Source: Staphylococcus sp. MI 10-1553
GTDB taxonomy: Bacteria > Bacillota > Bacilli > Staphylococcales > Staphylococcaceae
Direction: 5' to 3'
DNA length: 64,000 nucleotides
Assembly: GCF_010365305.1 (NCBI RefSeq)
Contig: NZ_CP048279.1
Coordinates: forward strand, 1,426,001-1,490,000
A program made the translations under genes and the position numbers. Shown here piece after piece: positions 11,220-20,041 of this stretch. The notes beneath the pieces were generated by a model. The model did no database searches and was not told the origin of the DNA. It saw only the letters and a program-made list of their open reading frames with translations. Every line of letters begins with the position of its first letter. The first letter of the stretch is position 1.

Positions 11220-11230
11220 GAGTCTTAGTT

Positions 11231-12499
11231 ATGAATTATCTAGACAGTTTATATTGGATACATGAAAGAACTAAATTCGGTATTAAGCCTGGCGTAAAGC
11301 GCATGGAATGGATGCTCGATAAACTTGGTAATCCACAACAGAATACCCAATCCATTCATGTCGGTGGGACGAATGGTAAAGGATCTACGGTTGTTTATTT
11401 ACGTGAAGCTTTACTAAAAAATGATTATCAAGTGGGTACTTTTACGTCTCCATATATCGAAACATTTAATGAACGAATCAGTTTAAATGGTTTGCCAATT
11501 ACAAACGAAGATATAGTAGCGCTAGTGGCTCGTGTGAAACCTGTCAGTGAAATGATGGAGGAACAAACTGAGTTAGGAGTTGCGACCGAATTTGAGATTA
11601 TTACAACAATGATGTATCTCTATTTCGGCGAGCTTCATCCAGTTGATTTTGTTATTGTTGAAGCCGGATTAGGTGTCAAAAATGATTCTACAAATGTGAT
11701 TCAGCCGTTGATGAGTATTTTGACAAGCATCGGTTTAGATCATACTGACATTCTTGGTCAAACGTATCTAGACATTGCTAAAGATAAAGCGGCAATTATT
11801 AAACCGCGTACGCCAATTGTTTATGCTGTTAAAAATGAAGAAGCATTGAAGTATTTTAGAGATACCGCTGAACGTTTAGATGCGAAAGCTTTAGAATTCG
11901 ATCGCGATATTTTAATCAAATCAGAAGACGATGAATTTACATATCGTTATAAAGATTACGAATTAGAAAACTTAGCATTACACATGGTAGGCGAACACCA
12001 AAAAGAAAATGCAGCACTTGCTATTACTGCGTTAATCGAGTTGTATGAGCAAGAAAAAATTCAATTAGACTTCAACAAAATGATCGAAGGAATTGAACAT
12101 GCTTATTGGACAGGTCGTATTGAACGTGTCTCTAAAGAACCGCTCATCATTATTGACGGCGCACATAATAAAGAAAGTGTTGACGCATTGGTGGATACGA
12201 TTGAAAAGTATTATGATTTAGAAAAAGTAGATGTGCTATTTGCAGCGATTGAAGGAAAACCGATTCATCATATGTTAGATGCTTTCCAAAGTATTGCACA
12301 GCATATTTATGTTACAGGATTTGACTTTCCGAAAGCACTTCCTAAACAAACATTATATGATGAAATTGAATTTGGAGAGAAATCAATGGTTGATGATTAC
12401 GTCTCATTTATAAACAACTATGATGGCGATGCATTGCTCATCACAGGTAGTCTTTATTTTATAAGTGAAGTTAAATCCAAAGTTGACTTTAATTCATAA
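11231..12499 (+). CDS. folC: folylpolyglutamate synthase / dihydrofolate synthase
   Basis: FolC adds glutamate residues to folates and may also make dihydrofolate from dihydropteroate. The 422-residue Mur-ligase-fold protein carries the P-loop GGTNGKGST, SILTSIGLDHTDILG and IIDGAHNKES, the usual ATP and folate motifs. It follows valS by 11 bases, so it is probably also under the valS T-box. Confidence 0.96.
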   Translation: MNYLDSLYWIHERTKFGIKPGVKRMEWMLDKLGNPQQNTQSIHVGGTNGKGSTVVYLREALLKNDYQVGTFTSPYIETFNERISLNGLPITNEDIVALVARVKPVSEMMEEQTELGVATEFEIITTMMYLYFGELHPVDFVIVEAGLGVKNDSTNVIQPLMSILTSIGLDHTDILGQTYLDIAKDKAAIIKPRTPIVYAVKNEEALKYFRDTAERLDAKALEFDRDILIKSEDDEFTYRYKDYELENLALHMVGEHQKENAALAITALIELYEQEKIQLDFNKMIEGIEHAYWTGRIERVSKEPLIIIDGAHNKESVDALVDTIEKYYDLEKVDVLFAAIEGKPIHHMLDAFQSIAQHIYVTGFDFPKALPKQTLYDEIEFGEKSMVDDYVSFINNYDGDALLITGSLYFISEVKSKVDFNS

Positions 12500-12505
12500 A
12501 AATTG

Positions 12506-12557
12506 AACCACTTTGTATGTATTCCGAGAAATCGAGATACATATAAGGTGGTTTTTT
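12506..12557 (+). terminator. terminator after folC
   Basis: An interrupted stem of AACCACTTTGTATGTAT (12506-12522) with ATACATATAAGGTGGTT (12537-12553), then T-rich sequence. Confidence 0.8.
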
Positions 12558-12600
12558 ATAATATACGGTTTTTTCGACGTATAACCTGTTTTTTGGCGAT

Positions 12601-12629
12601 TTGACCCTTCACATGGATGGGCATATAAT
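12601..12629 (+). promoter_or_regulatory. promoter of comC-radC
   Basis: TTGACC (12601-12606), a 17-base spacer and a perfect TATAAT (12624-12629). The two genes therefore have a strong promoter separate from valS-folC. Confidence 0.75.
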
Positions 12630-12695
12630 AAATGCATTCAATGAAATGTTGCTGTTGTGAATTAAAGTTTCGACGGCGTTGAGGAGGTGTCTGGG

Positions 12696-13412
12696 ATGAT
12701 TGTCGCCCTATTTATTGTAGGTAGTATTTTAATGAGTTTTTTACTGCAATTTGCTGATCATCCTTCATTAAGCATACGATATTGCCTACAAAGATCGAAG
12801 TGTCAAGTATGTCAGCATGAGTTAAAACTGCTCGATTTAGTACCTATCCTAAGTTATTGTAGGTTAAAGGGAAGGTGTCGTTATTGTCGACAACGCATTC
12901 CTATATCTCTACTTGTAGGTGAAGTTTTAGGTGGTTGCATCATTATTTATCCGCTATTACTTCCTGTGTACATTCCGCTCGAGACGTTTTATATCATGGC
13001 TTTACTATTACTGACGATTGCAATTGTTGATGTACGCACACAGTTAATCCTTCACAGATTCCTTTGTTTAATCTGCATTTTGTTAGTTACACTACATTCA
13101 TCTTTCTATTTAGATGTGCCACACCTGTTACTTTGGGTTACTATTTTCTTGATAGGATTCATTCAACAAAATTATATTGGCATGGGTGATATTAAATTGT
13201 TCCTTATCGTCATTTTCTTCTTCCCTATACCGTTTTTACTCTTCTTTTTAGAACTCATCTTTCCAATAGGTTGTTTATTATTACCGTTTTCATTCATGTT
13301 TAATTGGATTCAACAACGCCGAGTGCCACTTGCGCCTGCTATTTTTGCCGCATTTGTAGTCGTTTCTACGACATATCCACAGTTGATTTCTTTTTATGGA
13401 GGATTTTTATGA
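12696..13412 (+). CDS. comC: type IV prepilin peptidase (ComC-like)
   Basis: A24-family membrane aspartyl protease that cleaves, and usually N-methylates, prepilins of the competence pseudopilus. The 238-residue protein has two CxxC pairs in the cytoplasmic loop (CQVCQ and CRYCRQ), which bind zinc. It also has both catalytic aspartates, one in IVDVRTQLI and one in the GMGD motif (YIGMGDIKLF), and about eight membrane segments. The ATG after GAGGAGG is chosen; a GTG at 12687 lies inside that site. The stop overlaps radC by ATGA. Confidence 0.88.
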   Translation: MIVALFIVGSILMSFLLQFADHPSLSIRYCLQRSKCQVCQHELKLLDLVPILSYCRLKGRCRYCRQRIPISLLVGEVLGGCIIIYPLLLPVYIPLETFYIMALLLLTIAIVDVRTQLILHRFLCLICILLVTLHSSFYLDVPHLLLWVTIFLIGFIQQNYIGMGDIKLFLIVIFFFPIPFLLFFLELIFPIGCLLLPFSFMFNWIQQRRVPLAPAIFAAFVVVSTTYPQLISFYGGFL

Positions 13413-14092
13413 CACGTATTCAAGACTTATCATCCAATGAAAAACCAAAAGAGCGTCTTATTCAATTTGGTAGTCAAGCATTATCGAACACAGAATTACT
13501 TGCGATAATTATCAATACGGGGAGTAAAGGGTGTTCTAGCATACAAGTTGCTTCACATATTTTAGCGCAATGTCAGTCATTAACAGCCCTTCGAAATATG
13601 TCTTTAGTTGAATTAGAAAAGTTTGTCGGAATAGGGCGTAATAAGGCGACAACGTTACTCGCTGTATTCGAATTGTCACGTCGCTTAGCTGAGGATAAAA
13701 AGCAATATCTATCTGAACCTATTCATTCTCCAAGCCAAATTGCAGAACGCTATTATGCAAAATTCAAGGATTATGATCAAGAACATTTTGTCTTACTCAT
13801 CTTAAATACGAAAAATCAAATTGTTCATGAACAAACACTCTTTATAGGAACGTTGAACAGTGCCATCATACATCCTAGAGAAGTGTTTAAAACAGCTTTG
13901 AAGTGGTCGGCTAATGCTATTATCGTGATTCATAACCATCCTTCAGGGGACGCAACACCATCAGAAGCGGATATTGAAACGACGAAACGGCTGATTGCAT
14001 GTGGAGAGGCGATGGGGATTGAGTTATTAGATCATATTGTGATTGGAGAAGAATCGTATGTTTCAATTATGAGTGAAACAAATGAAGCGTAA
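13409..14092 (+). CDS. radC: RadC family JAB/MPN-domain protein
   Basis: A 227-residue RadC protein (UPF0758). The N-terminal part has a helix-hairpin-helix (FVGIGRNKATTLLAVF) and the C-terminal part a JAMM metal site, HNHPSGDATPSEAD. Despite the name, a role in DNA repair is not established; the JAMM motif suggests metal-dependent hydrolase chemistry. The start ATG overlaps the comC stop and follows TGGAGGA. The longer in-frame extension upstream is comC sequence in another frame. Confidence 0.93.
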   Translation: MTRIQDLSSNEKPKERLIQFGSQALSNTELLAIIINTGSKGCSSIQVASHILAQCQSLTALRNMSLVELEKFVGIGRNKATTLLAVFELSRRLAEDKKQYLSEPIHSPSQIAERYYAKFKDYDQEHFVLLILNTKNQIVHEQTLFIGTLNSAIIHPREVFKTALKWSANAIIVIHNHPSGDATPSEADIETTKRLIACGEAMGIELLDHIVIGEESYVSIMSETNEA

Positions 14093-14443
14093 AAAATAGT
14101 AAAGGGGAAAGGAGCATATTTTAATTTTTCAGCTTTGCTATGATAAACAAATACGATGATGTTGATTTTTAAAATCAATTAATATATTATGGGGCATAAA
14201 AATTTTATTATTTTCTCCATAATCAAAAGTTTGTTCTCATTGCTTCACGATTTTTGATATTGAATGACTCAAATGGGCGAAACTCCTGAGAACTTCCCAT
14301 AGAATGCGAGCCATATGACGTCAATTGTGAAATTTAAAATGGTAATCAATGAGAATCATTTGAATAAAATATATTCATTTAGATAACTAAAAATTTTCAT
14401 GCCCCAAAGCCCTCTATGAAGCGTTATCTTCTCGTTATCAAAT
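14093..14443. other. gene-free spacer with long inverted repeat and Fur-like box
   Basis: No convincing gene was found. GGGGCATAAAAATTTT (14191-14206) and AAAATTTTCATGCCCC (14390-14405) are inverted repeats with one mismatch, enclosing 183 bases. Nested inside are GTTCTCA (14233-14239) with TGAGAAC (14287-14293), and AATGA-GAA-TCATT (14348-14360), which resembles a Fur box half-pair. This may be an sRNA locus or a small non-autonomous element; neither is proven. Confidence 0.5.
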
Positions 14444-14593
14444 TTAGTTCACAAACCATAAGAACAATTGGTAACCAAGATAAACAACTAATATCATCAA
14501 GCCGAGTCTAATTAAAAAGCTAATAATTGAAACGCTGACTCTAAATAGGACAACGGCAAGTAAAATCATGATAATTAATGCGATAATGTTCAT
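14444..14593 (-). CDS. small hydrophobic membrane protein (49 aa)
   Basis: A 49-codon gene on the minus strand that starts MNIIALIIMILLAVVLFRV and ends YLGYQLFLWFVN. It is almost entirely hydrophobic, with two arginines in the middle, giving either two short membrane helices or one hairpin. GAGGAGTG stands 8 bases upstream on its strand. A competing out-of-frame ATG lies four bases earlier. The function is unknown. Candidates are a membrane-stress peptide or a toxin-like small protein, but there is no direct evidence for either. Confidence 0.6.
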   Translation of the reverse strand: MNIIALIIMILLAVVLFRVSVSIISFLIRLGLMILVVYLGYQLFLWFVN

Positions 14594-14823
14594 TCATGTC
14601 ACTCCTCGTATAATAAGTTTTAATTTCTAATTTATGAATCACCACCTTGACTTACCACCACAAGTCTTTATTTATATTGTAGTATTTTTATGAAACCAAC
14701 ACATCATTCTAAAGTTATATTTATCATGCTTCGGATGGATGCCTTTAAATATCTTATTCATTATAATATAACGTATAATGATAGGAGTAGTGTTGATGAG
14801 AGATAATATTAAGGAGGGCATTC

Positions 14824-15300
14824 ATGCGGATAATTAAAAGTCTTGTTAAATTATTTATGATGATTGTATTACTCATTGCCCTCGTTTTTGCTATATTGAA
14901 GTTTGTACCTAATTTTAAAAATGAACCATGGAATCCTGTTGGAGATAAAGAAGTGTACCAAGTGACTGATGATGAAGGGTATCTCGTGCCGTTAAATGGA
15001 CGGCGCTATATTCAAAGTGAAAACGACATTTTTAGAAATATACCTAAAAGTCAGATGAGAAATGTATTTAACTGGATTGATAAATATGAATTTATGCAAG
15101 TCAATGAAATGACACGTATGGGATATAATCAAGAATTTTTAATTGCAGAACGAGATACACAGTTTATTTTGTATCGTTTTGGCGATGATAGTATGCGCGT
15201 CTATACAACAGAACACGATCTTTACTATGACCTTAATCAACTTGGCGCATCCATTCATATGAAGCCTATAAGTGAATATCAACAAGATGACGATGAATAA
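14824..15300 (+). CDS. membrane-anchored hypothetical protein, DUF4930-like
   Basis: A 158-residue protein with one N-terminal membrane helix (residues 7-27), then an acidic, extracellular soluble domain rich in Tyr and Asp. Its position before the mre genes and its layout fit the staphylococcal DUF4930 family; the match is from memory and not certain. AAGGAGGGC precedes the ATG. No catalytic motif is visible. Confidence 0.7.
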   Translation: MRIIKSLVKLFMMIVLLIALVFAILKFVPNFKNEPWNPVGDKEVYQVTDDEGYLVPLNGRRYIQSENDIFRNIPKSQMRNVFNWIDKYEFMQVNEMTRMGYNQEFLIAERDTQFILYRFGDDSMRVYTTEHDLYYDLNQLGASIHMKPISEYQQDDDE

Positions 15301-15385
15301 TTGGTTGTTGAGGTGTACGGCTTGAGATAACGTTTTTGATAAGTTAGGCTATGGATGAGACAGATTATTGAGAGGTGATTTTGCG

Positions 15386-15526
15386 ATGTCTGATAACCAT
15401 CAAGCGCAACAAAGTAACGAGCAGTTAAAAGCTCAAAAATTATTTGCGAAATGGCGTAAAGATGAAACGTTGTATAAAGAAGATGAAGAAAAATCTCATG
15501 CACAACAGTCGGAAGAATCATCATAA
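15386..15526 (+). CDS. small charged hypothetical protein (46 aa)
   Basis: A short, very hydrophilic gene starting MSDNHQAQQSNEQLK, with a central LFAKWRKDETLYKEDEE and a Ser/Glu-rich tail. GAGGTG is placed nine bases before the ATG and a clear terminator follows the stop, which supports a real gene. The function is unknown. A single amphipathic helix is likely. Confidence 0.65.
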   Translation: MSDNHQAQQSNEQLKAQKLFAKWRKDETLYKEDEEKSHAQQSEESS

Positions 15527-15538
15527 GAGATAGATTGA

Positions 15539-15589
15539 AGCGGGATAGATGGCTTAACGTGGAATAGCTATTTCTATCTCGCTTTTTTG
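15539..15589 (+). terminator. terminator after the 46-aa gene
   Basis: AGCGGGATAGA (15539-15549) pairs with TCTATCTCGCT (15573-15583), followed by TTTTTT. Confidence 0.85.
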
Positions 15590-15740
15590 ATTTCATCATC
15601 ATCCGTGCCACATTGATACGAGGTTAATACGTTCCTACAGATATTTATGAATATTGTACAGCATGGGACTTTATTTACTTTCCAGAGTAATATAAAATAA
15701 TAACAGTACATACATTGAAATATAATTTGAGGTGTTGAGG

Positions 15741-16577
15741 TTGTCCAATTTTTTTAAAAACAACAAACTTGTTGTGTTGTTTTGTGCATTAATACTATTT
15801 ATCGCTTTAATTGGATTATCAATTCGTTCGCACTCACAATCAGTTGCTGAACAGTATGTCAGTGATACCACTTCTTTTGGACAGAGGGTTTTCTCTTATC
15901 CAATTCATTTTATTGCTGGTTCAATTACGGACATTTTTCATAAGACTGAAAAGCCGACGAATAAAGAAAAACAATTAGAAGCTGAAAATGAACGTCTTAA
16001 ATCAGAAAATAAAAGTCTCAAAAAAGAATTAGATATGAGCGATATTTCTGAATATGAACCCATTACTGCAGCTGTCATAGCGCGACAACCTGATCAATGG
16101 TTAAATACGATTGTCATTGATAAAGGGAAAAAATCTGGCATCAAAGAAAACATGGCAGTAATGACAGCAGATGGTTTAGTCGGCCGTGTCGCAAAAGTGA
16201 ATCAATTTTCATCTCAAATTCATTTAATCACAACTAAAGGGCGCACAAATCGCCTATCTGTTAACGTACAACATGATGGGCATGAGGTTTTTGGTTTAAT
16301 TGATCATTTCGATGAGAAAACGAACCATCTCATTATTAGTGATATTGATAATAATGAAGATATTAAAGCCGGAGACAAAGTCGTGACGAGTGGCTTAGGC
16401 GATCAGTTACCTAAAGGGCTTTACATAGGAGAAGTGAAAAAAGTTCAAAATGATCAATACGGTTTGTCTAAACAAGTTGCGATTGAAACAGGTGCGAATA
16501 TTAATCATTTTGATCACGTTTATATTGCAAAGAGAGATCCTAAAACGATTGTTAATGATGAGGGTGACGGCTCATAA
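15741..16577 (+). CDS. mreC: rod shape-determining protein MreC
   Basis: MreC is a bitopic membrane protein that organises peptidoglycan synthesis with MreD; staphylococci have both but lack MreB. A short basic N-terminus, one membrane helix (about residues 10-27), a coiled coil (EKQLEAENERLKSENKSLKKEL) and a beta-barrel domain are all visible. The start is taken as a TTG six bases after GAGGTG. A GTG nine bases upstream lies within that site. The length is 278 residues. mreD starts inside its stop codon. Confidence 0.93.
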   Translation: MSNFFKNNKLVVLFCALILFIALIGLSIRSHSQSVAEQYVSDTTSFGQRVFSYPIHFIAGSITDIFHKTEKPTNKEKQLEAENERLKSENKSLKKELDMSDISEYEPITAAVIARQPDQWLNTIVIDKGKKSGIKENMAVMTADGLVGRVAKVNQFSSQIHLITTKGRTNRLSVNVQHDGHEVFGLIDHFDEKTNHLIISDIDNNEDIKAGDKVVTSGLGDQLPKGLYIGEVKKVQNDQYGLSKQVAIETGANINHFDHVYIAKRDPKTIVNDEGDGS

Positions 16578-17092
16578 TGAAATCTATTTACTATATTCTC
16601 GTTGCGATACTCATGTTCTATTTGGATACCGTTTTAACTTTCTTATCACCGATTATGATAGGGGGGCATCGCTTCATTTTAGTGCCCCATCTCGTGTTTT
16701 TATTTTTAGTGTTGATTACGGTTTATAAAAAAACCAGTATCGCTTTAATTCTCGGTGTATTATTAGGCACAGTTCACGATTTGTTTTTTGGACAGATTTA
16801 TGGTGTCTATCTATTTGGTTATATCGTATCAATGTTATTTGCTGATAAGTTTTTAAAAGTATTTTTTCGTGATCATGTGATGGTCTATGTGATGACGTTG
16901 ATTGGTGTGGTTTTTCTAGAAGTTTTTGTCGTTATGCTTTATTTGATTGTCGGCTTAGTTGAGTTCAATCTCATTCAATTTATCGTATTTCGTATATTGC
17001 CGACATTATTACTCAATGCGATTTTACTTACATTCCTTTACTTCGCTGCAAACTATTTTTTAAATCCTACACGTTCTATTGACACGAAGTAA
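16577..17092 (+). CDS. mreD: rod shape-determining protein MreD
   Basis: A 171-residue protein with five or six membrane helices, the partner of MreC. Its ATG shares a base with the mreC stop (TAATG). The last codons contain the -35 element of the rplU promoter. Confidence 0.92.
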   Translation: MKSIYYILVAILMFYLDTVLTFLSPIMIGGHRFILVPHLVFLFLVLITVYKKTSIALILGVLLGTVHDLFFGQIYGVYLFGYIVSMLFADKFLKVFFRDHVMVYVMTLIGVVFLEVFVVMLYLIVGLVEFNLIQFIVFRILPTLLLNAILLTFLYFAANYFLNPTRSIDTK

Positions 17093-17107
17093 AACGAATG
17101 GTATGAT
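17079..17107 (+). promoter_or_regulatory. promoter of rplU-prp-rpmA
   Basis: A perfect TTGACA (17079-17084) inside the mreD tail, a 17-base spacer, and TATGAT (17102-17107). Confidence 0.8.
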
Positions 17108-17113
17108 GCAATA

Positions 17114-17212
17114 GTTGAGTAGTTCATAGCTACATACAACCGCTCAAACATAGGTTTTAAGTACACTTTGTCACCTATGTATGGCGTGACTTATAATTAG
17201 GAGGTGCAAAGT
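17114..17212 (+). promoter_or_regulatory. ribosomal protein L21 leader
   Basis: About 100 nt between the promoter and rplU with an internal helix CATAGGT...ACCTATG. The position and size match the Firmicute L21 leader, thought to let L21 (or L27) repress its own operon. The assignment rests on context and the helix, not on a covariance search. Confidence 0.65.
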
Positions 17213-17521
17213 ATGTTTGCTATTATTGAAACAGGTGGAAAACAAATCAAAGTAGAAGAAGGTCAAGAGATTTTCGTTGAGAAATTAGACGTAAACGAAG
17301 GTGACACTTTCACTTTTGATAAAGTTTTATTTGTTGGTGGAGACAACGTTAAAGTTGGCGCGCCTACAGTTGAGGGTGCTACAGTTACTGCAACTGTTAA
17401 CAAACAAGGTCGTGGTAAGAAAATCACTGTTTTCACTTACCGTCGACGTAAAGACTCTAAACGTAAAAAAGGCCATCGTCAACCTTACACTAAATTAACA
17501 ATCGACAAGATTAATGCATAA
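17213..17521 (+). CDS. rplU: 50S ribosomal protein L21
   Basis: A 102-residue ribosomal protein starting [17 protein letters not shown], with the C-terminal [13 protein letters not shown] signature that contacts 23S rRNA. The start is the ATG after AGGAGGTG. First gene of rplU-prp-rpmA. Confidence 0.98.
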   Translation: MFAIIETGGKQIKVEEGQEIFVEKLDVNEGDTFTFDKVLFVGGDNVKVGAPTVEGATVTATVNKQGRGKKITVFTYRRRKDSKRKKGHRQPYTKLTIDKINA

Positions 17522-17523
17522 TC

Positions 17524-17844
17524 ATGATTAATGTTGATATTAAGTTAAACGACGAAGGTCAAATTACAGATATCATTATGGATGGTCACGCAGAATATGG
17601 TGAACACGGTCAAGATATTGTTTGTGCAGGTGCATCAGCAGTTGTTTTTGGTAGTGTGAATGCCATTATAGGCTTAACTTCTGAACGTCCAGATATTGAT
17701 TATTCTGAAGATGGTGGGTATTTTCATGTGAGAGTTGTCGATACAAATAACGAACAGGCTCAGTTAATACTCCAATCATTACTTATTTCTTTACAAACAA
17801 TTGAAGAAGAATATAATGAGTATATTAAATTAAATCTGAAGTGA
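17524..17844 (+). CDS. prp: ribosomal-processing cysteine protease Prp
   Basis: Prp (YsxB family) cuts off the N-terminal extension of L27 in Firmicutes, a step needed for ribosome function. The 106-residue protein has the catalytic His and Cys in GHAEYGEHGQDIVCAGAS (His22 and Cys34). It sits, as usual, between rplU and its substrate gene rpmA. Confidence 0.95.
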   Translation: MINVDIKLNDEGQITDIIMDGHAEYGEHGQDIVCAGASAVVFGSVNAIIGLTSERPDIDYSEDGGYFHVRVVDTNNEQAQLILQSLLISLQTIEEEYNEYIKLNLK

Positions 17845-17854
17845 GGTGTAACTC

Positions 17855-18139
17855 ATGCTAAAATTAAACCTACAATTTTTCGCATCGAAAAAAGGGGTGA
17901 GTTCTACTAAGAACGGTCGTGATTCTGAATCTAAACGTTTAGGTGCTAAACGTGCTGACGGTCAATTCGTTACTGGTGGTTCTATCTTATTCCGTCAACG
18001 TGGAACTAAGATTTACCCAGGTGAAAATGTTGGTCGTGGTGGCGATGATACATTATTCGCTAAAATCGACGGCGTTGTTAAATTCGAACGTAAAGGTCGA
18101 GACAAAAAACAAGTTTCTGTTTATGCAGTTGCTGAATAA
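17855..18139 (+). CDS. rpmA: 50S ribosomal protein L27 with cleavable N-terminus
   Basis: A 94-residue L27. It begins [14 protein letters not shown], the conserved Prp cleavage motif (cut after LNLQFF), so the mature protein would start ASKKG, whose N-terminus reaches the peptidyl-transferase centre. A strong terminator follows. Confidence 0.98.
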   Translation: MLKLNLQFFASKKGVSSTKNGRDSESKRLGAKRADGQFVTGGSILFRQRGTKIYPGENVGRGGDDTLFAKIDGVVKFERKGRDKKQVSVYAVAE

Positions 18140-18153
18140 TTTGTCAATCTTTG

Positions 18154-18184
18154 ACACCAGAAGGTAACTTCTGGTGTTTATTTT
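18154..18184 (+). terminator. terminator after rpmA
   Basis: ACACCAGAAG (18154-18163), loop GTAA, CTTCTGGTGT (18168-18177), then T-rich sequence; a perfect 10-bp stem. Confidence 0.92.
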
Positions 18185-18267
18185 TTATATTAAACGAACC
18201 TATCGTTATATCATATCACGTGATAGGTACGTATCATTAAAGAAATTAAAGTAAAAGAGGTGAAAAC

Positions 18268-19557
18268 ATGTTTGTCGATCAAGTAAAAATATCATTGAAA
18301 GCTGGTGATGGCGGTAATGGTATCACAGCATACCGTCGTGAAAAATATGTCCCATTTGGTGGGCCAGCTGGCGGTGATGGTGGACGTGGGGCTTCAGTCG
18401 TGTTTGAAGTGGATGAAGGCTTGCGTACATTAATGGATTTTAGATATCAACGTCATTTTAAAGCTAAAAAAGGTGACAATGGGCAAAGTAGTAACATGCA
18501 TGGTAAAAATGCTGAGGATCTCGTTTTAAAAGTACCACCAGGAACGATTATTAAAGATGTTGAGACTGGTCAAACGCTAGCTGATCTCGTTGAACATGGT
18601 CAAAGTGCGGTTGTTGCTAAAGGTGGACGTGGTGGACGTGGAAATTCTCGTTTCGCGACACCTAAAAATCCTGCTCCTGATTTTAGTGAGAACGGTGAGC
18701 CAGGTGAAGAGATTGAAGTGACATTAGAGCTTAAATTGTTGGCAGATGTTGGATTGGTCGGTTTTCCAAGTGTGGGTAAATCTACATTATTATCAATCGT
18801 TTCTAAAGCGAGACCTAAAATTGGCGCGTATCATTTTACTACGATTCAACCGAACCTAGGTGTAGTGGAAACACGTGACCAACGTAGCTTCGTCATGGCT
18901 GATTTACCGGGGTTAATTGAAGGTGCCTCTGAAGGTATAGGATTGGGTCATCAATTTTTAAGACATGTGGAACGTACAAAAGTCATTGTTCATGTTATTG
19001 ATATGAGTGGCATGGAAGGGCGTGACCCATATGAAGACTACCAAATTATCAATCATGAGCTTAAAGCATATGCGCAACGATTAGAAGATCGTCCACAAAT
19101 CGTTGTTGCTAATAAAATGGATATGCCAGATGCTGAAGCACAACTCGAAATGTTTAAAGAGCAACTTAATGATGAGACGGCAACTATTGTACCGATTTCG
19201 TCTTATACGCGAGAAAATATTGATCAATTGCTCTATGAAATTGCAAATACACTTGAAGAAGTAAAAGATGTTGATTTCTCAGGGAAAGAAGAGGTCGGCG
19301 TCAACCGTGTCCTTTATAAACATACACCGTCTCAAGATAAGTTTACAATTACACGTGATGACGATGGCGCATATGTCGTAAGTGGTAATGCAATTGAACG
19401 TATGTTTAAAATGACTGACTTTAACAGTGAACCAGCGATTCGTCGTTTTGCGAGACAAATGCGCTCAATGGGGATTGATGATGCATTGAGAGAACGTGGC
19501 GCTGAAAACGGAGATATTGTACGTATTCTAGGTGGAGAATTTGAATTTGTCGAATAA
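18268..19557 (+). CDS. obg: GTPase ObgE/CgtA
   Basis: An essential 50S-assembly GTPase linked to the stringent response. Three domains are visible in the 429 residues: a Gly-rich Obg fold (1-158), a G domain with [19 protein letters not shown] and NKMD, and the C-terminal OCT domain. The leader contains ACCTATC and GATAGGT arms around a perfect ATCACGTGAT palindrome (18198-18228), of unknown meaning. Confidence 0.97.
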   Translation: MFVDQVKISLKAGDGGNGITAYRREKYVPFGGPAGGDGGRGASVVFEVDEGLRTLMDFRYQRHFKAKKGDNGQSSNMHGKNAEDLVLKVPPGTIIKDVETGQTLADLVEHGQSAVVAKGGRGGRGNSRFATPKNPAPDFSENGEPGEEIEVTLELKLLADVGLVGFPSVGKSTLLSIVSKARPKIGAYHFTTIQPNLGVVETRDQRSFVMADLPGLIEGASEGIGLGHQFLRHVERTKVIVHVIDMSGMEGRDPYEDYQIINHELKAYAQRLEDRPQIVVANKMDMPDAEAQLEMFKEQLNDETATIVPISSYTRENIDQLLYEIANTLEEVKDVDFSGKEEVGVNRVLYKHTPSQDKFTITRDDDGAYVVSGNAIERMFKMTDFNSEPAIRRFARQMRSMGIDDALRERGAENGDIVRILGGEFEFVE

Positions 19558-19584
19558 TATTGAGAGTGGAGGTTGCGATGGTAG

Positions 19585-20028
19585 ATGAAACATCAATTTT
19601 ATATTATTCGTGAAGATGTGTTGCCCTATGTTGTGAAACGTGTGTTACAAGTGAAATCCTCTTTAAAAGCAGATCAATCACTCACGATTCAAGAAGCTGT
19701 AGATATGCATGATTGTTCACGTAGTGCGTTTTACAAATATAGAGATACTATATTTCCGTTAGCAGATGTTCAGCAACAGACCGAAGTTTTTACGATTATT
19801 TTATTTGTGACAGATAAAGTGGGTATATTAGCTCAAATACTCGAAAAACTTTCTGAATTAAACCTTTCTGTATTAACGATTCATCAAAGTGTCCCTACTG
19901 ACCAAAAAGCATCAATTACGTTATCTTTAGACGGTCGAAATGCCAAGTGGGGGCCGTATCAAATCATTAATGAACTGCGCCAAATGGAAAATGTATATAA
20001 CGTAGACATTATTGGAATGAACATGTAA
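19585..20028 (+). CDS. ACT-domain protein, UPF0735/PheB family
   Basis: A 147-residue protein with an N-terminal helix-turn-helix-like part (DMHDCSRSAFYKYRDTIFPL) and a C-terminal ACT domain (FVTDKVGILAQILEKLSELNLSVLTIHQS when read in two parts). ACT domains usually bind amino acids, so a ligand-sensing role is likely. It is the usual neighbour of obg. Start choice is less certain: GGAGG is five bases from an out-of-frame ATG at 19578 but twelve from this one. Confidence 0.85.
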   Translation: MKHQFYIIREDVLPYVVKRVLQVKSSLKADQSLTIQEAVDMHDCSRSAFYKYRDTIFPLADVQQQTEVFTIILFVTDKVGILAQILEKLSELNLSVLTIHQSVPTDQKASITLSLDGRNAKWGPYQIINELRQMENVYNVDIIGMNM

Positions 20029-20041
20029 GGAGTGCTATTGA

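Noticed and set aside
14444..14593. Phenol-soluble modulin-like toxin
   Set aside because: The peptide is longer and more evenly hydrophobic than a PSM and lacks the amphipathic Lys/Asp pattern.
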